Origin: Maribacter spongiicola
GTDB lineage: Bacteria; Bacteroidota; Bacteroidia; Flavobacteriales; Flavobacteriaceae
Assembly (NCBI RefSeq): GCF_004364165.1
Contig: NZ_SOAY01000013.1
Coordinates: 62,001 to 126,000, forward strand
Reading direction: 5' to 3'
DNA length: 64,000 bases
Every line of letters starts with the position of its first letter. The first letter of the stretch is position 1. A model generated the notes under the pieces. It had not been told where the DNA came from, did not search any database, and saw only the letters and a list, made by a program, of their open reading frames with translations. Of the stretch, positions 42,492 through 51,814 are shown piece by piece. Position numbers and translations under genes: made by a program.

Positions 42492-44564
42492 ATGAAAAAT
42501 ACATATATATTACTGCTAACATTATTCTCCTTTTTCGCTGTTCAAGCACAGGTAGACCGTACAGTTATGCCTAAACCAGGTCCTGCACCTGAAATTAACT
42601 TAGGAGAACCGCAATCTTTTAACCTCAATAACGGATTAAAAGTATTGGTAGTCGAAAACCATAAACTTCCAAGAGTTTCTATGCAATTATCAATTGATAA
42701 CCCGCCAATTTTAGAAGGTGACAAAGCTGGCACAGCTAGTTTAACCGGTAGTCTTTTAGGGCTAGGGTCTAAAAATATAACGAAAGAAACCTTCAATGAA
42801 GAAATCGATTTTTTAGGAGCTAGGCTATATTTTAGCTCTCAAGGCGCTTACGCTCAATCTCTTTCTAAATACTTTTCTAGAATGATGGAACTTATGGCAG
42901 ACGCAGCTATTAATCCGAATTTTACTCAAGAGGAATTTGACAAAGAAAAAGACAAACTTATTACCGGACTAAAATCTGAAGAGAAAGTAGTTTCTTCAAT
43001 TTCTAGCAGAGTTCAAAGGGCTTTAGCTTATGGTAAAAATCATCCTTATGGAGAATTTACCACCGAAGCCACAGTAAATAATATTACTCTTGGTGATGTT
43101 GAAGAGTTTTACCGAGAGTACTTTGTACCTGCAAATGCCTATTTAATTATTATTGGCGATGTAAATTTTGAAGAAGTGAAGACTTTAACAGAAACCTATT
43201 TTACATCTTGGACCAAAGCTGTACCGCCAAGCTTCTCTTATTCTCAGTCTAAGAACGTACCGAATACGCAAATTAACTTCGTTGATATGCCAAATGCCGT
43301 TCAGTCAGAAATTACAGTACAGAATATCGTAAACCTTAAAATGAAAGACGATGATTATATAGCTTCTCTTTTAGCCAACGAAATATTGGGCGGGGGATCT
43401 GATAGTAGATTGTATTCTAATTTAAGAGAAGACAAGGGCTACACTTACGGCGCCTATTCTTCTATTGGCAACGACAAATATGGTCCGTCTAGATTTAGAG
43501 CATCTGCAGAAGTTAGAAATATGGTCACCGATAGTTCCGTAGTCGAAATGTTAAAAGAACTTGAGCTTATTACCTCTAAACCTGTAACCGATGAGGAATT
43601 AAAAAATACCAAGGCATTATATGCCGGTAGTTTCATAATGGCGTTAGAAGACCCAGAGACCATAGCGAGATATGCTTTGAATGTTGAGAAAGAAAATTTA
43701 CCTAAAGATTTCTACAAAACATTCTTAGAGAAACTAGACAAGGTTAGCAAAGAAGAAGTAGAAACAGCTGCTAAAAAATATTTCAACGTTGACAATGCCA
43801 GAGTAATTGTTGTTGGTAAAGGAAGTGATATTTTGGCCAACCTAGAAAATGTGGAGTTCAAAGGAAAAAAACTTCCCGTGCTTGCCTATTCTAAAACTGC
43901 CGACAGAGTTGAAACTCCAGATTACAATGCCGCATTACCAAGTGATGTGTCTGCGCAATCTATACTTGAAAAATATATTGAGGCTATTGGCGGAAAATCG
44001 AAACTAGAAGGTGTTAACACCTTAGCAATGATGGCCGAAGCAGAAATGCAAGGCATGAAGCTTAATCTAAATATTAAAAAAACATCTAGCGATCAACTAA
44101 TGCAAGATGTACAAATGATGGGCAACTCAGTTAGCAAACAAGTACTTAATGGTGATAAAGGCTATATGGTAATGCAAGGGCAACGTAAGGATCTTGAAGA
44201 AAAAGAATTGCAAGCGATTAAAAAAGAATCTGCTCCTTTTACCGAACTTCAATTATTAAGTGACGACACCATTGCCCTAGAAGGTATGGAAATGGTTGGC
44301 GATAAAAACACCTACAAACTCAAAGTTGGCGAAAACAAATCTGCTTTTTATGATGCCGAAACCGGACTTAAATTACAAGAGGTTACAGTTACTGAAATGC
44401 AAGGTCAGCAAATTGCAAGTACTTCTAATTTTGAAGATTACAAAGAGGTATCTGGCATATTGTTTCCTTATAAAATAATGCAGACCGTTGGTCCACAATC
44501 TTTTGAATTCATAGTGTCTGAAATCAAAGTTAATGATGGCGTGTCACCTACCGATTTTGAATAA
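42492..44564 (+). CDS. M16-family non-catalytic partner with lipoprotein-carrier-like C-terminus
   Basis: 690 residues with a signal peptide (to about 19, AVQAQ). The M16 fold spans about 35-470, but the HxxEH position is GTASLTGSLLGLGSKN, so it cannot bind zinc there. The second half keeps the R-Y pair region (SRLYSNLREDKGYTYGAYSS). Residues about 475-690 form a separate beta-rich domain (LEKYIEAIGGKSKLEGVNTL ... YFPYKIMQTVG-like) resembling LolA/LolB carriers. Probably the partner of the upstream protease. Ends at a terminator. Confidence 0.85.
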   Translation: MKNTYILLLTLFSFFAVQAQVDRTVMPKPGPAPEINLGEPQSFNLNNGLKVLVVENHKLPRVSMQLSIDNPPILEGDKAGTASLTGSLLGLGSKNITKETFNEEIDFLGARLYFSSQGAYAQSLSKYFSRMMELMADAAINPNFTQEEFDKEKDKLITGLKSEEKVVSSISSRVQRALAYGKNHPYGEFTTEATVNNITLGDVEEFYREYFVPANAYLIIIGDVNFEEVKTLTETYFTSWTKAVPPSFSYSQSKNVPNTQINFVDMPNAVQSEITVQNIVNLKMKDDDYIASLLANEILGGGSDSRLYSNLREDKGYTYGAYSSIGNDKYGPSRFRASAEVRNMVTDSSVVEMLKELELITSKPVTDEELKNTKALYAGSFIMALEDPETIARYALNVEKENLPKDFYKTFLEKLDKVSKEEVETAAKKYFNVDNARVIVVGKGSDILANLENVEFKGKKLPVLAYSKTADRVETPDYNAALPSDVSAQSILEKYIEAIGGKSKLEGVNTLAMMAEAEMQGMKLNLNIKKTSSDQLMQDVQMMGNSVSKQVLNGDKGYMVMQGQRKDLEEKELQAIKKESAPFTELQLLSDDTIALEGMEMVGDKNTYKLKVGENKSAFYDAETGLKLQEVTVTEMQGQQIASTSNFEDYKEVSGILFPYKIMQTVGPQSFEFIVSEIKVNDGVSPTDFE

Positions 44565-44586
44565 CCATAGTTTTTTTTAAAAATAG

Positions 44587-44613
44587 AAAAACCCGCTACT
44601 TGGCGGGTTTTTT
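44587..44613. terminator. Terminator between the M16 pair and DUF2807
   Basis: AAAACCCGC / GCGGGTTTT stem with a 6-base loop and a following T-run on the plus strand; usable by the convergent DUF2807 gene as well. Confidence 0.88.
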
Positions 44614-44638
44614 GTTTTACAATTTCTAGGTGAAGTTC

Positions 44639-45382
44639 TTATCCTATTTTTCTAATGGTTGCTTCTCCGAATATTAATCCTTTATCCACTTCTGGGTTAC
44701 CGGTGTAGTTAACATTTGTTTCGCCATAGCAGGTAACTTTTAATCGCTCTTTTACATTCACTCTAAAATTACTTTCGCCATAGGCAGTAATCTTAGTTTC
44801 TTCTGCCAGCATACCTTCAGTATTTACTTCACTTTCACCATAGGCTCTAAATACTTGGCGTGCCACAGTACCTTCACCAATTTCTAAATAGCTACTACCA
44901 TAAATTGCTACCGTTAATTCATCTATAGAAACCGAATCAAAGTACACTTTAGCTTCTCCGTATAGCGACATTTTAAAATCATCGGCTGTGAATAAATTTT
45001 TGCATCTAACAATTTCTTCCCCACGTATCGATAAATTTTCAAGTTTTCTATAGGTAACCGTTACAGAAGCCATGGTTCCATTGTATAGCGATTTGCTACC
45101 GCGCCATTGATCAGTTGAAATTCGTTCAGATTTGGTTACCATTTTGGCCCCATCTAAATACAAACGTAAAGTTCTACCTTCTACTTCCACATTTATTTTA
45201 TCCAACGATATTTTTGCATTGTCTATTACAACACTTTCTTCTTCGCCTTCAATAAGGTTTAATTCTATATGCGGACTAACAATTAGTTTATCGAAAGATT
45301 TTACGTTGAATATTTTCTCTTGAGCATGTATACTGCCTACAACAAAGGTTACTGCAAGTAGCGTAAATATAATTTTTTTCAT
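44639..45382 (-). CDS. DUF2807 (GIN domain) exported protein
   Basis: 247 residues with a signal peptide (MKKIIFTLLAVTFVVGSIHA). The mature part is a right-handed beta-helix-like array of short repeats: FDKLIVSPHIELNLIEGEEE, SIRGEEIVRCKNLF, MSLYGEAKVYFDSV, VAIYGSSYLEIGE, FRAYGESEVNTEG, ITAYGESNFRVNV, VTCYGETNVNYTG. The recurring YGES/YGE turns mark DUF2807. Function unknown. Confidence 0.88.
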   Translation of the reverse strand: MKKIIFTLLAVTFVVGSIHAQEKIFNVKSFDKLIVSPHIELNLIEGEEESVVIDNAKISLDKINVEVEGRTLRLYLDGAKMVTKSERISTDQWRGSKSLYNGTMASVTVTYRKLENLSIRGEEIVRCKNLFTADDFKMSLYGEAKVYFDSVSIDELTVAIYGSSYLEIGEGTVARQVFRAYGESEVNTEGMLAEETKITAYGESNFRVNVKERLKVTCYGETNVNYTGNPEVDKGLIFGEATIRKIG

Positions 45383-45448
45383 GATTTTGTTTTTTGATTA
45401 GTTCTATACAAAGACAACCCTAAGTCAAGTTTGTTACAGTAGGACGAA

Positions 45449-46339
45449 TTATTTTTGCAGAACAATCACTTTTTTTCTATTTACAAGCCACACGCCAAAT
45501 AAGATAATGAGTCCGCCCAAGAGCTGTAGAATACTGATATTCTCGCCATCTAGAAAACCCCATAACACTGCTACAAGCGGAATTAAATACGTTACTGATG
45601 CAGCAAATACAGGACTGGATAATTTTATTAATTTATTGAATAGGATATTCGCCAAAGCCGTACCTAAAAACGCCAATGCCATTATATACCAAACTGCTTC
45701 ATGCATAGCACTATTACCAGAAAACTGCTGAAATACTCCCGTATAAACCAATATAATCAATGCCGGAAAAAAAGCAACACCAAAACTAGCCGTTGTAACA
45801 GCTAAGGGCGTTAAATGAGATAAATACTTCTTAATGATGTTAATATTAAAAGCATAGCCCAATGCAGCAAAAATTATAAATAAAGAATACCAATAGTTCT
45901 GGTTTACATTATTCTCCATACCAGCAGCGATAAGTACTATAGTACCAAAAAGACCTATTAGCACCCCTAAAACTTGCCTGCCTTTAAGTGAAAGTCCAAA
46001 AAGCGCTATACCCACCAATGTGGTAAATAAAGGTGCTACGGAGTTTAAGATAGAGGTTATACCACTACTAATTTCCATTTGTGCCAAGGCAAAGAAAAAA
46101 GGCGGAAAAAATGAACTGCACAACCCAGCAATACCCACCCATTTCCAATCTGTTTTTGAAAGTGTTTTCAAAGATTTAAAACCTAGAACAAATAATAAGA
46201 CAGATGCAAATACAATTCTTAACCCACCCACTTGAAGTGGCGTATACCCAACTAGAGATCTTTTAATAAGTATAAAAGATGAACCCCATATAAGCGATAG
46301 AATTACTAGGTAAACCCACTTCTGATTTATATTCTTCAA
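45449..46339 (-). CDS. EamA-family (DMT) transporter
   Basis: 296 residues with ten membrane helices in two EamA repeats; the conserved LIWGSSFILIKRSLVGYTPL at the N-terminus and PLVAVLWGFLDGENISILQL near the C-terminus are typical. These export or import small metabolites; the substrate is unpredictable from sequence. Monocistronic, divergent from the HMA gene. Confidence 0.92.
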   Translation of the reverse strand: MKNINQKWVYLVILSLIWGSSFILIKRSLVGYTPLQVGGLRIVFASVLLFVLGFKSLKTLSKTDWKWVGIAGLCSSFFPPFFFALAQMEISSGITSILNSVAPLFTTLVGIALFGLSLKGRQVLGVLIGLFGTIVLIAAGMENNVNQNYWYSLFIIFAALGYAFNINIIKKYLSHLTPLAVTTASFGVAFFPALIILVYTGVFQQFSGNSAMHEAVWYIMALAFLGTALANILFNKLIKLSSPVFAASVTYLIPLVAVLWGFLDGENISILQLLGGLIILFGVWLVNRKKVIVLQK

Positions 46340-46446
46340 TTGTATAAGTTTACAGCAAAAGTGAGGTTTTTTCTAAAAAATACAGGTAACTATTTTTATA
46401 TTTTTATCTGATTATGAATTACATTTTAGTTAATTGGTATCTTTAC

Positions 46447-46464
46447 GAAGAACAACAGTTCTTC
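46447..46464. promoter_or_regulatory. Palindrome next to a promoter of the HMA gene
   Basis: GAAGAAC-aaca-GTTCTTC, a perfect 7-bp inverted repeat, immediately after a TATCTTTA -7-like box at 46438-46445 and 30 bases before the HMA start. Candidate operator for a metal-sensing repressor, or a 5' hairpin. Confidence 0.5.
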
Positions 46465-46494
46465 TATAATTAGAAAGACAATAAAATCTCTATT

Positions 46495-46848
46495 ATGAAA
46501 TCTAAAATTTTATATCCGTTCATTCTTGTATTTTGCTTAGCTGTTCACGTCTCTTTTGCACAAGAAATTGCCTCAGAACAAACTATAATTGAAAGCTTAA
46601 AAACCACAACAGCCACTATTGGTATTGAGGGTATGGCTTGCCAAGAAGGCTGTGCAGATAAAATCGCATCAAATTTAAGGGAGACAGAAGGCATCGTTTC
46701 TGCCGATGTTAGTTATGAAAATAAAAATGGAATCGTATTTTTTGACCCAACACTAATTTCTATAACTGAAATTAAATCTATCATTACCAATACCAAAGTA
46801 AAAGATTACAACTACACGATTAGTTCTGTTAATTTACAAGAAAACTAA
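46495..46848 (+). CDS. Exported heavy-metal-associated (HMA) domain protein
   Basis: 117 residues with a signal peptide (to about 23, VSFAQE). The mature part is one HMA domain: TIGIEGMACQEGCADKIASN, then LRETEGIVSADVSYENKNGI and FDPTLISITEIKSIIT. The metal loop has C-x-x-x-C (MACQEGC), one residue longer than the usual MxCxxC. Probably periplasmic metal (copper-like) binding, inferred. A lipoprotein gene follows after 1 base, so the two form an operon. Confidence 0.82.
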   Translation: MKSKILYPFILVFCLAVHVSFAQEIASEQTIIESLKTTTATIGIEGMACQEGCADKIASNLRETEGIVSADVSYENKNGIVFFDPTLISITEIKSIITNTKVKDYNYTISSVNLQEN

Positions 46849-46849
46849 A

Positions 46850-47272
46850 ATGAAAAATATACTTTATACACTTGCCATAGCAACATTAGTTACGTTCACT
46901 TCTTGCAAAGAAACCAAGAAAGCGGAAGAGCCTTCTAAAATGGAGAACGTAATGAACATACATGATGAAGTTATGCCAAAAATGGGAACTATCGGCAAAC
47001 TAGTTGGACAATTAAAACCAATGGCAGATTCTCTTGGGGTTGAATCGGCTGAAGCAAAAGCAATGAAAGACCTTCAAGAAGCCAATAAATCTATGATGGA
47101 TTGGATGCAAGGTTTTGGTGATCGTTTCGATTCGGAAGAGATCATGAACGGCAAAGAACTTTCTGACGAAAAGAAAGCATGGTTAGAAGAAGAGGAAGAG
47201 AAAGTTCAACAAGTAAAAGAAAACATCAATTCTAGTATTGAGCGTGCTGAAGAGATCTTAAGTAAGCAGTAA
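46850..47272 (+). CDS. Helical lipoprotein co-transcribed with the HMA protein
   Basis: 140 residues. Signal for lipid attachment MKNILYTLAIATLVTFTSC with Cys19, then a helical, Met/Lys/Glu-rich body: MNIHDEVMPKMGTIGKLVGQ, KAMKDLQEANKSMMDWMQGF, KKAWLEEEEEKVQQVKENIN. Such proteins occur in Bacteroidota and are sometimes labelled inclusion-type proteins; the role is unknown. The many Met may matter for metal binding given the HMA neighbour 1 base upstream. Confidence 0.7.
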   Translation: MKNILYTLAIATLVTFTSCKETKKAEEPSKMENVMNIHDEVMPKMGTIGKLVGQLKPMADSLGVESAEAKAMKDLQEANKSMMDWMQGFGDRFDSEEIMNGKELSDEKKAWLEEEEEKVQQVKENINSSIERAEEILSKQ

Positions 47273-47284
47273 AAACAACATATT

Positions 47285-48235
47285 TTAAAACGGCAACTTA
47301 GACAAATCTACATTACCCCCAGATATTATAATTCCTATTTTTTTATTCTGAAAAACTTCTGGCTGCTCTTTTGATTGTTTCAAAACCGCAGCCACTGTTA
47401 CCGCACTAGAAGGTTCTATGATAATTTTCATACGCTCCCAAACCAATTTCATTGCGGCAACAATCTCATCTTCGGCTACCCTGACAATACCGCTAACAAG
47501 CTCTTTAATAATAGGAAAGTTCTTGTCGCCCAAAACTGTTTTTAATCCGTCGGCAATGGTGTTTACGGTTTCATTAGTTTCTATTTTACCACTTTGTAAC
47601 GAACGGTAAGCATCATCTGCTTCAAACGGCTCTGCGCCGTAAACCTTACAGTTTTTTCCGAAGTATTTTGACGCCAAAGCCGATCCTGCAATGAGTCCGC
47701 CGCCACCTACCGGGCAAAATATAAAATCTAAATCGGGTTGTTTATACAACAGTTCCAAAGCAGCTGTACCCTGACCTAAAATAACATTGTTATCATTGGA
47801 TGGGTGCACGAAAGTAGCACCTGTTTTCATGGCTATTTCATCTGCTAATCCTTGTCTTGCTTCTACTGTTGACTCACACTCATAAATTTTACCGCCATAT
47901 TCCAAAACACCGACTTTCTTAACTTCTGGGGCTGTTTTTGGCATTACAATATGTGCAATAACACCTACACTCTGTGCTGCTAATGATAATGCTTGTGCAA
48001 AATTACCAGACGAATGTGTTACTACTCCGTTTTTCTTTTGCTTTTCGGTTAATTGTAAAATGGCATTGGTAGCACCGCGCATTTTATACGCTCCGGCTCT
48101 TTGAAAATTCTCGCACTTAAAAAATATTTGAGCATCAACTTCTTTATCGATTAGTCTAGAAGTTAGAACAGCTGTGTTATGAATAAATGGAGTTATTCGT
48201 TTATGACAATCTAATAGCTCTTGTTTTGTCATCAT
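47285..48235 (-). CDS. PLP-dependent threonine/serine dehydratase-like enzyme
   Basis: 316 residues of fold-type II. The PLP lysine is in NFQRAGAYKMRGATNA, the substrate loop is HSSGNFAQALS and the phosphate-binding loop CPVGGGGLIAG. The size fits catabolic threonine dehydratase (without ACT domain) or serine racemase, which share these motifs; sequence alone does not decide. Not obviously part of an operon with gldD (6-base gap on the same strand makes co-transcription possible). Confidence 0.85.
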   Translation of the reverse strand: MMTKQELLDCHKRITPFIHNTAVLTSRLIDKEVDAQIFFKCENFQRAGAYKMRGATNAILQLTEKQKKNGVVTHSSGNFAQALSLAAQSVGVIAHIVMPKTAPEVKKVGVLEYGGKIYECESTVEARQGLADEIAMKTGATFVHPSNDNNVILGQGTAALELLYKQPDLDFIFCPVGGGGLIAGSALASKYFGKNCKVYGAEPFEADDAYRSLQSGKIETNETVNTIADGLKTVLGDKNFPIIKELVSGIVRVAEDEIVAAMKLVWERMKIIIEPSSAVTVAAVLKQSKEQPEVFQNKKIGIIISGGNVDLSKLPF

Positions 48236-48241
48236 ATGAAT

Positions 48242-48802
48242 TTACTTTTTCCAACGCAGTGTTTCTATGATTCCCCTGATGTCATTCTGAAGATATGACG
48301 CTGCGGGCAGAATAGAATCATAATTGGGTTTTGTGTAAAAATAAACCGAACCGGTTAGAAAATGTTCGGTGCTATCGGTGACGAAAAATTGAGATTGCGA
48401 AGCAGCATTACCTTGAACCTCAAATAAAGCACCATATATTTTATTATCAGGATTTACATATGGTTGCTCTACTATGTTATCTGCCTTAGCAGCATGTTCG
48501 TAGCTAAGCCTTTTAGAATCGTTAATTAATTGAGCCAAGTTACCATCGATTTTTTTATAACTTAGAAAAATAGCACCTTTCATTTCTGGATATGAAATAG
48601 TATAGGCTTTATCGCCATTTAGCTCAGCCTTTGCCAATTGATTGTATTTAAAACTAAAGTTCTCCGTTTCTAAGTCTGCTAATTTACCTTGAGGATATTC
48701 TAACCGCATTTTAGCCTTAGGCTTTGGCAGTATAGGTTCATCTTTACAACTAACCATCACAAGAAATACTACTAAAAATCCAACAAACGACTTACTCTTC
48801 AT
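48242..48802 (-). CDS. gldD: Gliding motility lipoprotein GldD
   Basis: 186 residues. Lipoprotein signal with Cys19 (VVFLVMVSCKDEPILPKPKA), then the GldD pattern MRLEYPQGKLADLETENFSF, YPEMKGAIFLSYKKIDGNLA, QSQFFVTDSTEHFLTGSVYF. Required for gliding and the linked type IX secretion in flavobacteria. Overlaps gldE by 11 bases. Confidence 0.95.
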   Translation of the reverse strand: MKSKSFVGFLVVFLVMVSCKDEPILPKPKAKMRLEYPQGKLADLETENFSFKYNQLAKAELNGDKAYTISYPEMKGAIFLSYKKIDGNLAQLINDSKRLSYEHAAKADNIVEQPYVNPDNKIYGALFEVQGNAASQSQFFVTDSTEHFLTGSVYFYTKPNYDSILPAASYLQNDIRGIIETLRWKK

Positions 48803-50120
48803 GTGGCAAGGTTACTTTTATTTGTTTTAATCTTTTTTTATCCATCGCTTCTACAACAAAGGTAAAGGACTCAAATACTATTTTCTCTCCACGTCTTGGG
48901 AAGCTACCTGCCTTTTCCAAAACAAAACCAGCCAAGGTTTCTGATTCCCCTTTGTTCTCTTCGAAGGTTTCGCTATCCTCTAATTTAATAACCCTATAAA
49001 AATCTTTAAGAGGAGTTTTTCCTTCGAAAACATAATTATGCTCGTCGAGTTTAGAGAAAATTAAATCTTCATCATCAAACTCATCGCTGATATCGCCAAC
49101 AATTTCTTCAATAATATCTTCTAAGGTTACCAAACCAGAAGTGCCGCCATACTCATCAACAACAATTGCCAAGTGATTTTTCTTCTCTTGAAATTCACCC
49201 AACAGGTCATCTAACTTTTTATTCTCAGGAACAAAATAGGGCTCTCTAATAAGTGTCATCCAATTAAAGGTCTTTCTATCTAAATATGGCAATAGATCCT
49301 TTACATACAACACCCCTTTTACGGTATCGATATTCTCGCCAAATACCGGAATTCTAGAATACCCGTTCTTCTTTATCTCACCTAAAACTTCGGGGAATTT
49401 CATTTGATCGTTCAACGCAAAAATATCGATACGAGGTCTCATTACCTGTTTGGTATCCGTATTACCAAAGGTTACGATACCTTCTAAAATCTTTTTTTCT
49501 TCTTTAGTAGTATCGCCATGAGAGGTTAAATCTAATGCCTGTGACAATTGATCGATACTTAAGCTCGATTTTTGTTTGCCTAGTTTGTTATATAAAAATA
49601 AAGTGCCTGAACGCATTGGCAAACTCAATGGCGAAAAAATAAAGTCTAACACTCTTAAAGGGTATACCATTAAATGTGCAAAGCTCATTCTATTTCTATT
49701 GGCATATACCTTTGGTAGAATTTCACCGAACATTAAGATTAGAAACGTTGCGACCACTACTTCTAACAAAAAACGTACTGAAACAACACCGAACAATACT
49801 TGATTTATATTTTCAAAAAGCGTGTCGCCTATGATACTAAACAATAAAACCACGCCAATATTAATAGCATTATTCGCTATCAGTATTGTTGCCAATAATT
49901 TTTTAGGTCGTTCCAGAAGCTTAATTAGAATTGAACTTTTAGCAGATTTTTCGTCTTGAAGCTCTTTAACCTCGGTTGGCGAAAGACCGAACATTGCCAC
50001 TTCGGCACCAGATATAAGTGCAGAACAAAGAAGTAGTACAAAAAGTACAACTATATTAATCGCAAAAACACCGTTTACAACCAATGTTGTCATTAAAAAC
50101 GGTAAGGGGTCTGGGTCCAA
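48792..50120 (-). CDS. gldE: Gliding motility-associated protein GldE
   Basis: 442 residues. CNNM-type membrane domain with three to four helices (residues about 15-190), a pair of CBS domains (VMRPRIDIFALNDQMKFPEV; NHLAIVVDEYGGTSGLVTLE) and a C-terminal CorC/HlyC domain. It resembles magnesium/cobalt-efflux HlyC/CorC proteins and is the usual gldD partner; it can assist GldD. Overlaps gldD, and ssb lies 19 bases upstream. Confidence 0.95.
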   Translation of the reverse strand: MDPDPLPFLMTTLVVNGVFAINIVVLFVLLLCSALISGAEVAMFGLSPTEVKELQDEKSAKSSILIKLLERPKKLLATILIANNAINIGVVLLFSIIGDTLFENINQVLFGVVSVRFLLEVVVATFLILMFGEILPKVYANRNRMSFAHLMVYPLRVLDFIFSPLSLPMRSGTLFLYNKLGKQKSSLSIDQLSQALDLTSHGDTTKEEKKILEGIVTFGNTDTKQVMRPRIDIFALNDQMKFPEVLGEIKKNGYSRIPVFGENIDTVKGVLYVKDLLPYLDRKTFNWMTLIREPYFVPENKKLDDLLGEFQEKKNHLAIVVDEYGGTSGLVTLEDIIEEIVGDISDEFDDEDLIFSKLDEHNYVFEGKTPLKDFYRVIKLEDSETFEENKGESETLAGFVLEKAGSFPRRGEKIVFESFTFVVEAMDKKRLKQIKVTLPHEE

Positions 50121-50139
50121 TAGTTGTTATTTAAATTTA

Positions 50140-50610
50140 TTAGAATGGTAAATCATCGTCATCTTCTTGACTTGTAGGCGCAGGAGCAGGAGCTTTAGCC
50201 GGTGCTTTATTTTCAGTACTAGGTGCTTTTTGAGCTACCGGAGCTGAACCACCATTGTTCTGCATTCCTTCTTTTTTGGTGGTCAAAAAAGTGAATTCTT
50301 GAACATGTACTTCAGTCGAATATCTAGTAACCCCATCTTCACCTTGCCACTGACGGTTTTTTAACCTACCCTCTACATATACCTTGTCGCCTTTACTAAG
50401 GTATTTTTCGCAAACTTCAGCAGCTTTGTTTCGCACCACTATATTATGCCAATCAGTATTGGTAACACGTTCGCCGGTAGATTTGTTGGTATATGTCTCA
50501 TTTGTAGCTAACGGAAACCTGCCAATACTTCCGCCACCTTCAAAATAATGCATTTTAACTTCATCGCCTAAATGCCCAATTAACATTACCTTATTTAATG
50601 TACCGCTCAT
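50140..50610 (-). CDS. ssb: Single-stranded DNA-binding protein
   Basis: 156 residues. OB-fold region: MSGTLNKVMLIGHLGDEVKM, WHNIVVRNKAAEVCEKYLSK, GDKVYVEGRLKNRQWQGEDG. A disordered Ala/Pro linker leads to the tip DDDDLPF, which recruits repair and replication proteins. Central to replication, repair and recombination. Located between mutY and gldE. Confidence 0.97.
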   Translation of the reverse strand: MSGTLNKVMLIGHLGDEVKMHYFEGGGSIGRFPLATNETYTNKSTGERVTNTDWHNIVVRNKAAEVCEKYLSKGDKVYVEGRLKNRQWQGEDGVTRYSTEVHVQEFTFLTTKKEGMQNNGGSAPVAQKAPSTENKAPAKAPAPAPTSQEDDDDLPF

Positions 50611-50637
50611 AACTTAAAGATATAAAAACCAAAAGTA

Positions 50638-51687
50638 CTAAAATTTAAATGCTTTGATAAAATCTGCGATTAAAACCGGTACAGGAAATTCGGTTATTTT
50701 TTCAACCGGAATCTGATTTTCAAACTTAGTATCCGTGTAAATAATCCAGAATCGGGTATGTAAATGTTGATGCGATAATTTATGAACAATGGCATTTTCA
50801 TTGTATTCTAGTATTTCAACTGACTGCAAAGTATCCAATACCTCTTTATACCTTATAGTAATATCATCTATTTCAAGGGCGTTTTTTGATTCCAGTAGCG
50901 GAAACTCCCATAGATTCTGCCAAATACCCTTTCCTATTCTTTGATTTAAACGCGTAAATTGATTTCCACTTGTATCCTTATATATAGGTATAAGATAATT
51001 GAAGTATCTATTGCGCACTTTTGTCTTCTTCAATTTTACGGGCAACTGATCTACCAGACCCTTTTGCAATGCCACGCAACTATCGCTAAACGGGCAATGC
51101 AAACACAATGGCTTTTTTGGTGAGCATTGTATAGCGCCAAACTCCATAATACCTTGGTTGTAGTCTCGAATATGATCTGGGTCCATTACTTTTTCAGCCA
51201 AGGATTTAAAGTACTTTATACCCTCTGTGCTATTAATTGGGGTGTTTATACCGTAATATCTTGCAAGTACCCGGTAGACATTTCCATCAACAACAGCTTG
51301 TGGTTCGTTAAAACATATGGAAGAAATAGCACTCGCCGTATAGTCCCCTACACCTTTTAATGTTAAAAGTTGCTGATAACTTTCAGGAAATTTGCCGCCG
51401 TGATCATCGACCACCATTTTTGCAGCTGCATGTAAATTTCGGGCTCTTGAATAATACCCGAGGCCTTGCCAAAGTTTTAAAACCTGCTCTTCATTTGCAT
51501 TTGCCAAGTCATCAACAGTTGGGAAAGTCTCAATAAACCTCAAGTAATACGGGGTTCCCTGAGCTACCCGGGTCTGTTGAAGAATAATTTCTGAGAGCCA
51601 GATTTTGTACGGTTCAGTACTATCGCGCCATGGTAAACTGCGCTTATTTATATGATACCAATCTAAAATTTTACCCGAAAATGACAT
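50638..51687 (-). CDS. mutY: A/G-specific adenine glycosylase MutY
   Basis: Removes adenine mispaired with 8-oxoguanine. 349 residues with the HhH-GPD core (LKGVGDYTASAISSICFNEP), catalytic Glu33 in SEIILQQTRV and Asp134 in AVVDGNVYRVL, a 4Fe-4S cluster from Cys188, Cys195, Cys198 and Cys204 (C-x6-C-x2-C-x5-C), and a C-terminal NUDIX-like domain that reads 8-oxoguanine. First gene of the mutY-ssb-gldE-gldD string, divergent from HU. Confidence 0.97.
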   Translation of the reverse strand: MSFSGKILDWYHINKRSLPWRDSTEPYKIWLSEIILQQTRVAQGTPYYLRFIETFPTVDDLANANEEQVLKLWQGLGYYSRARNLHAAAKMVVDDHGGKFPESYQQLLTLKGVGDYTASAISSICFNEPQAVVDGNVYRVLARYYGINTPINSTEGIKYFKSLAEKVMDPDHIRDYNQGIMEFGAIQCSPKKPLCLHCPFSDSCVALQKGLVDQLPVKLKKTKVRNRYFNYLIPIYKDTSGNQFTRLNQRIGKGIWQNLWEFPLLESKNALEIDDITIRYKEVLDTLQSVEILEYNENAIVHKLSHQHLHTRFWIIYTDTKFENQIPVEKITEFPVPVLIADFIKAFKF

Positions 51688-51768
51688 GCTCTTCTATGCT
51701 AAGTGATAAAAGTAGCAGTTTATACACTTAAAATTAACCCATTAGAAAGAAAGATTGAATTTAATTTA

Positions 51769-51776
51769 TATATTTG
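51769..51776 (+). promoter_or_regulatory. Putative -7 element of the HU gene
   Basis: TATATTTG on the plus strand, 38 bases before the HU start. Confidence 0.5.
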
Positions 51777-51814
51777 CAACCCGAAAAAACATACAGAAAA
51801 TCTAATATTGAAAG

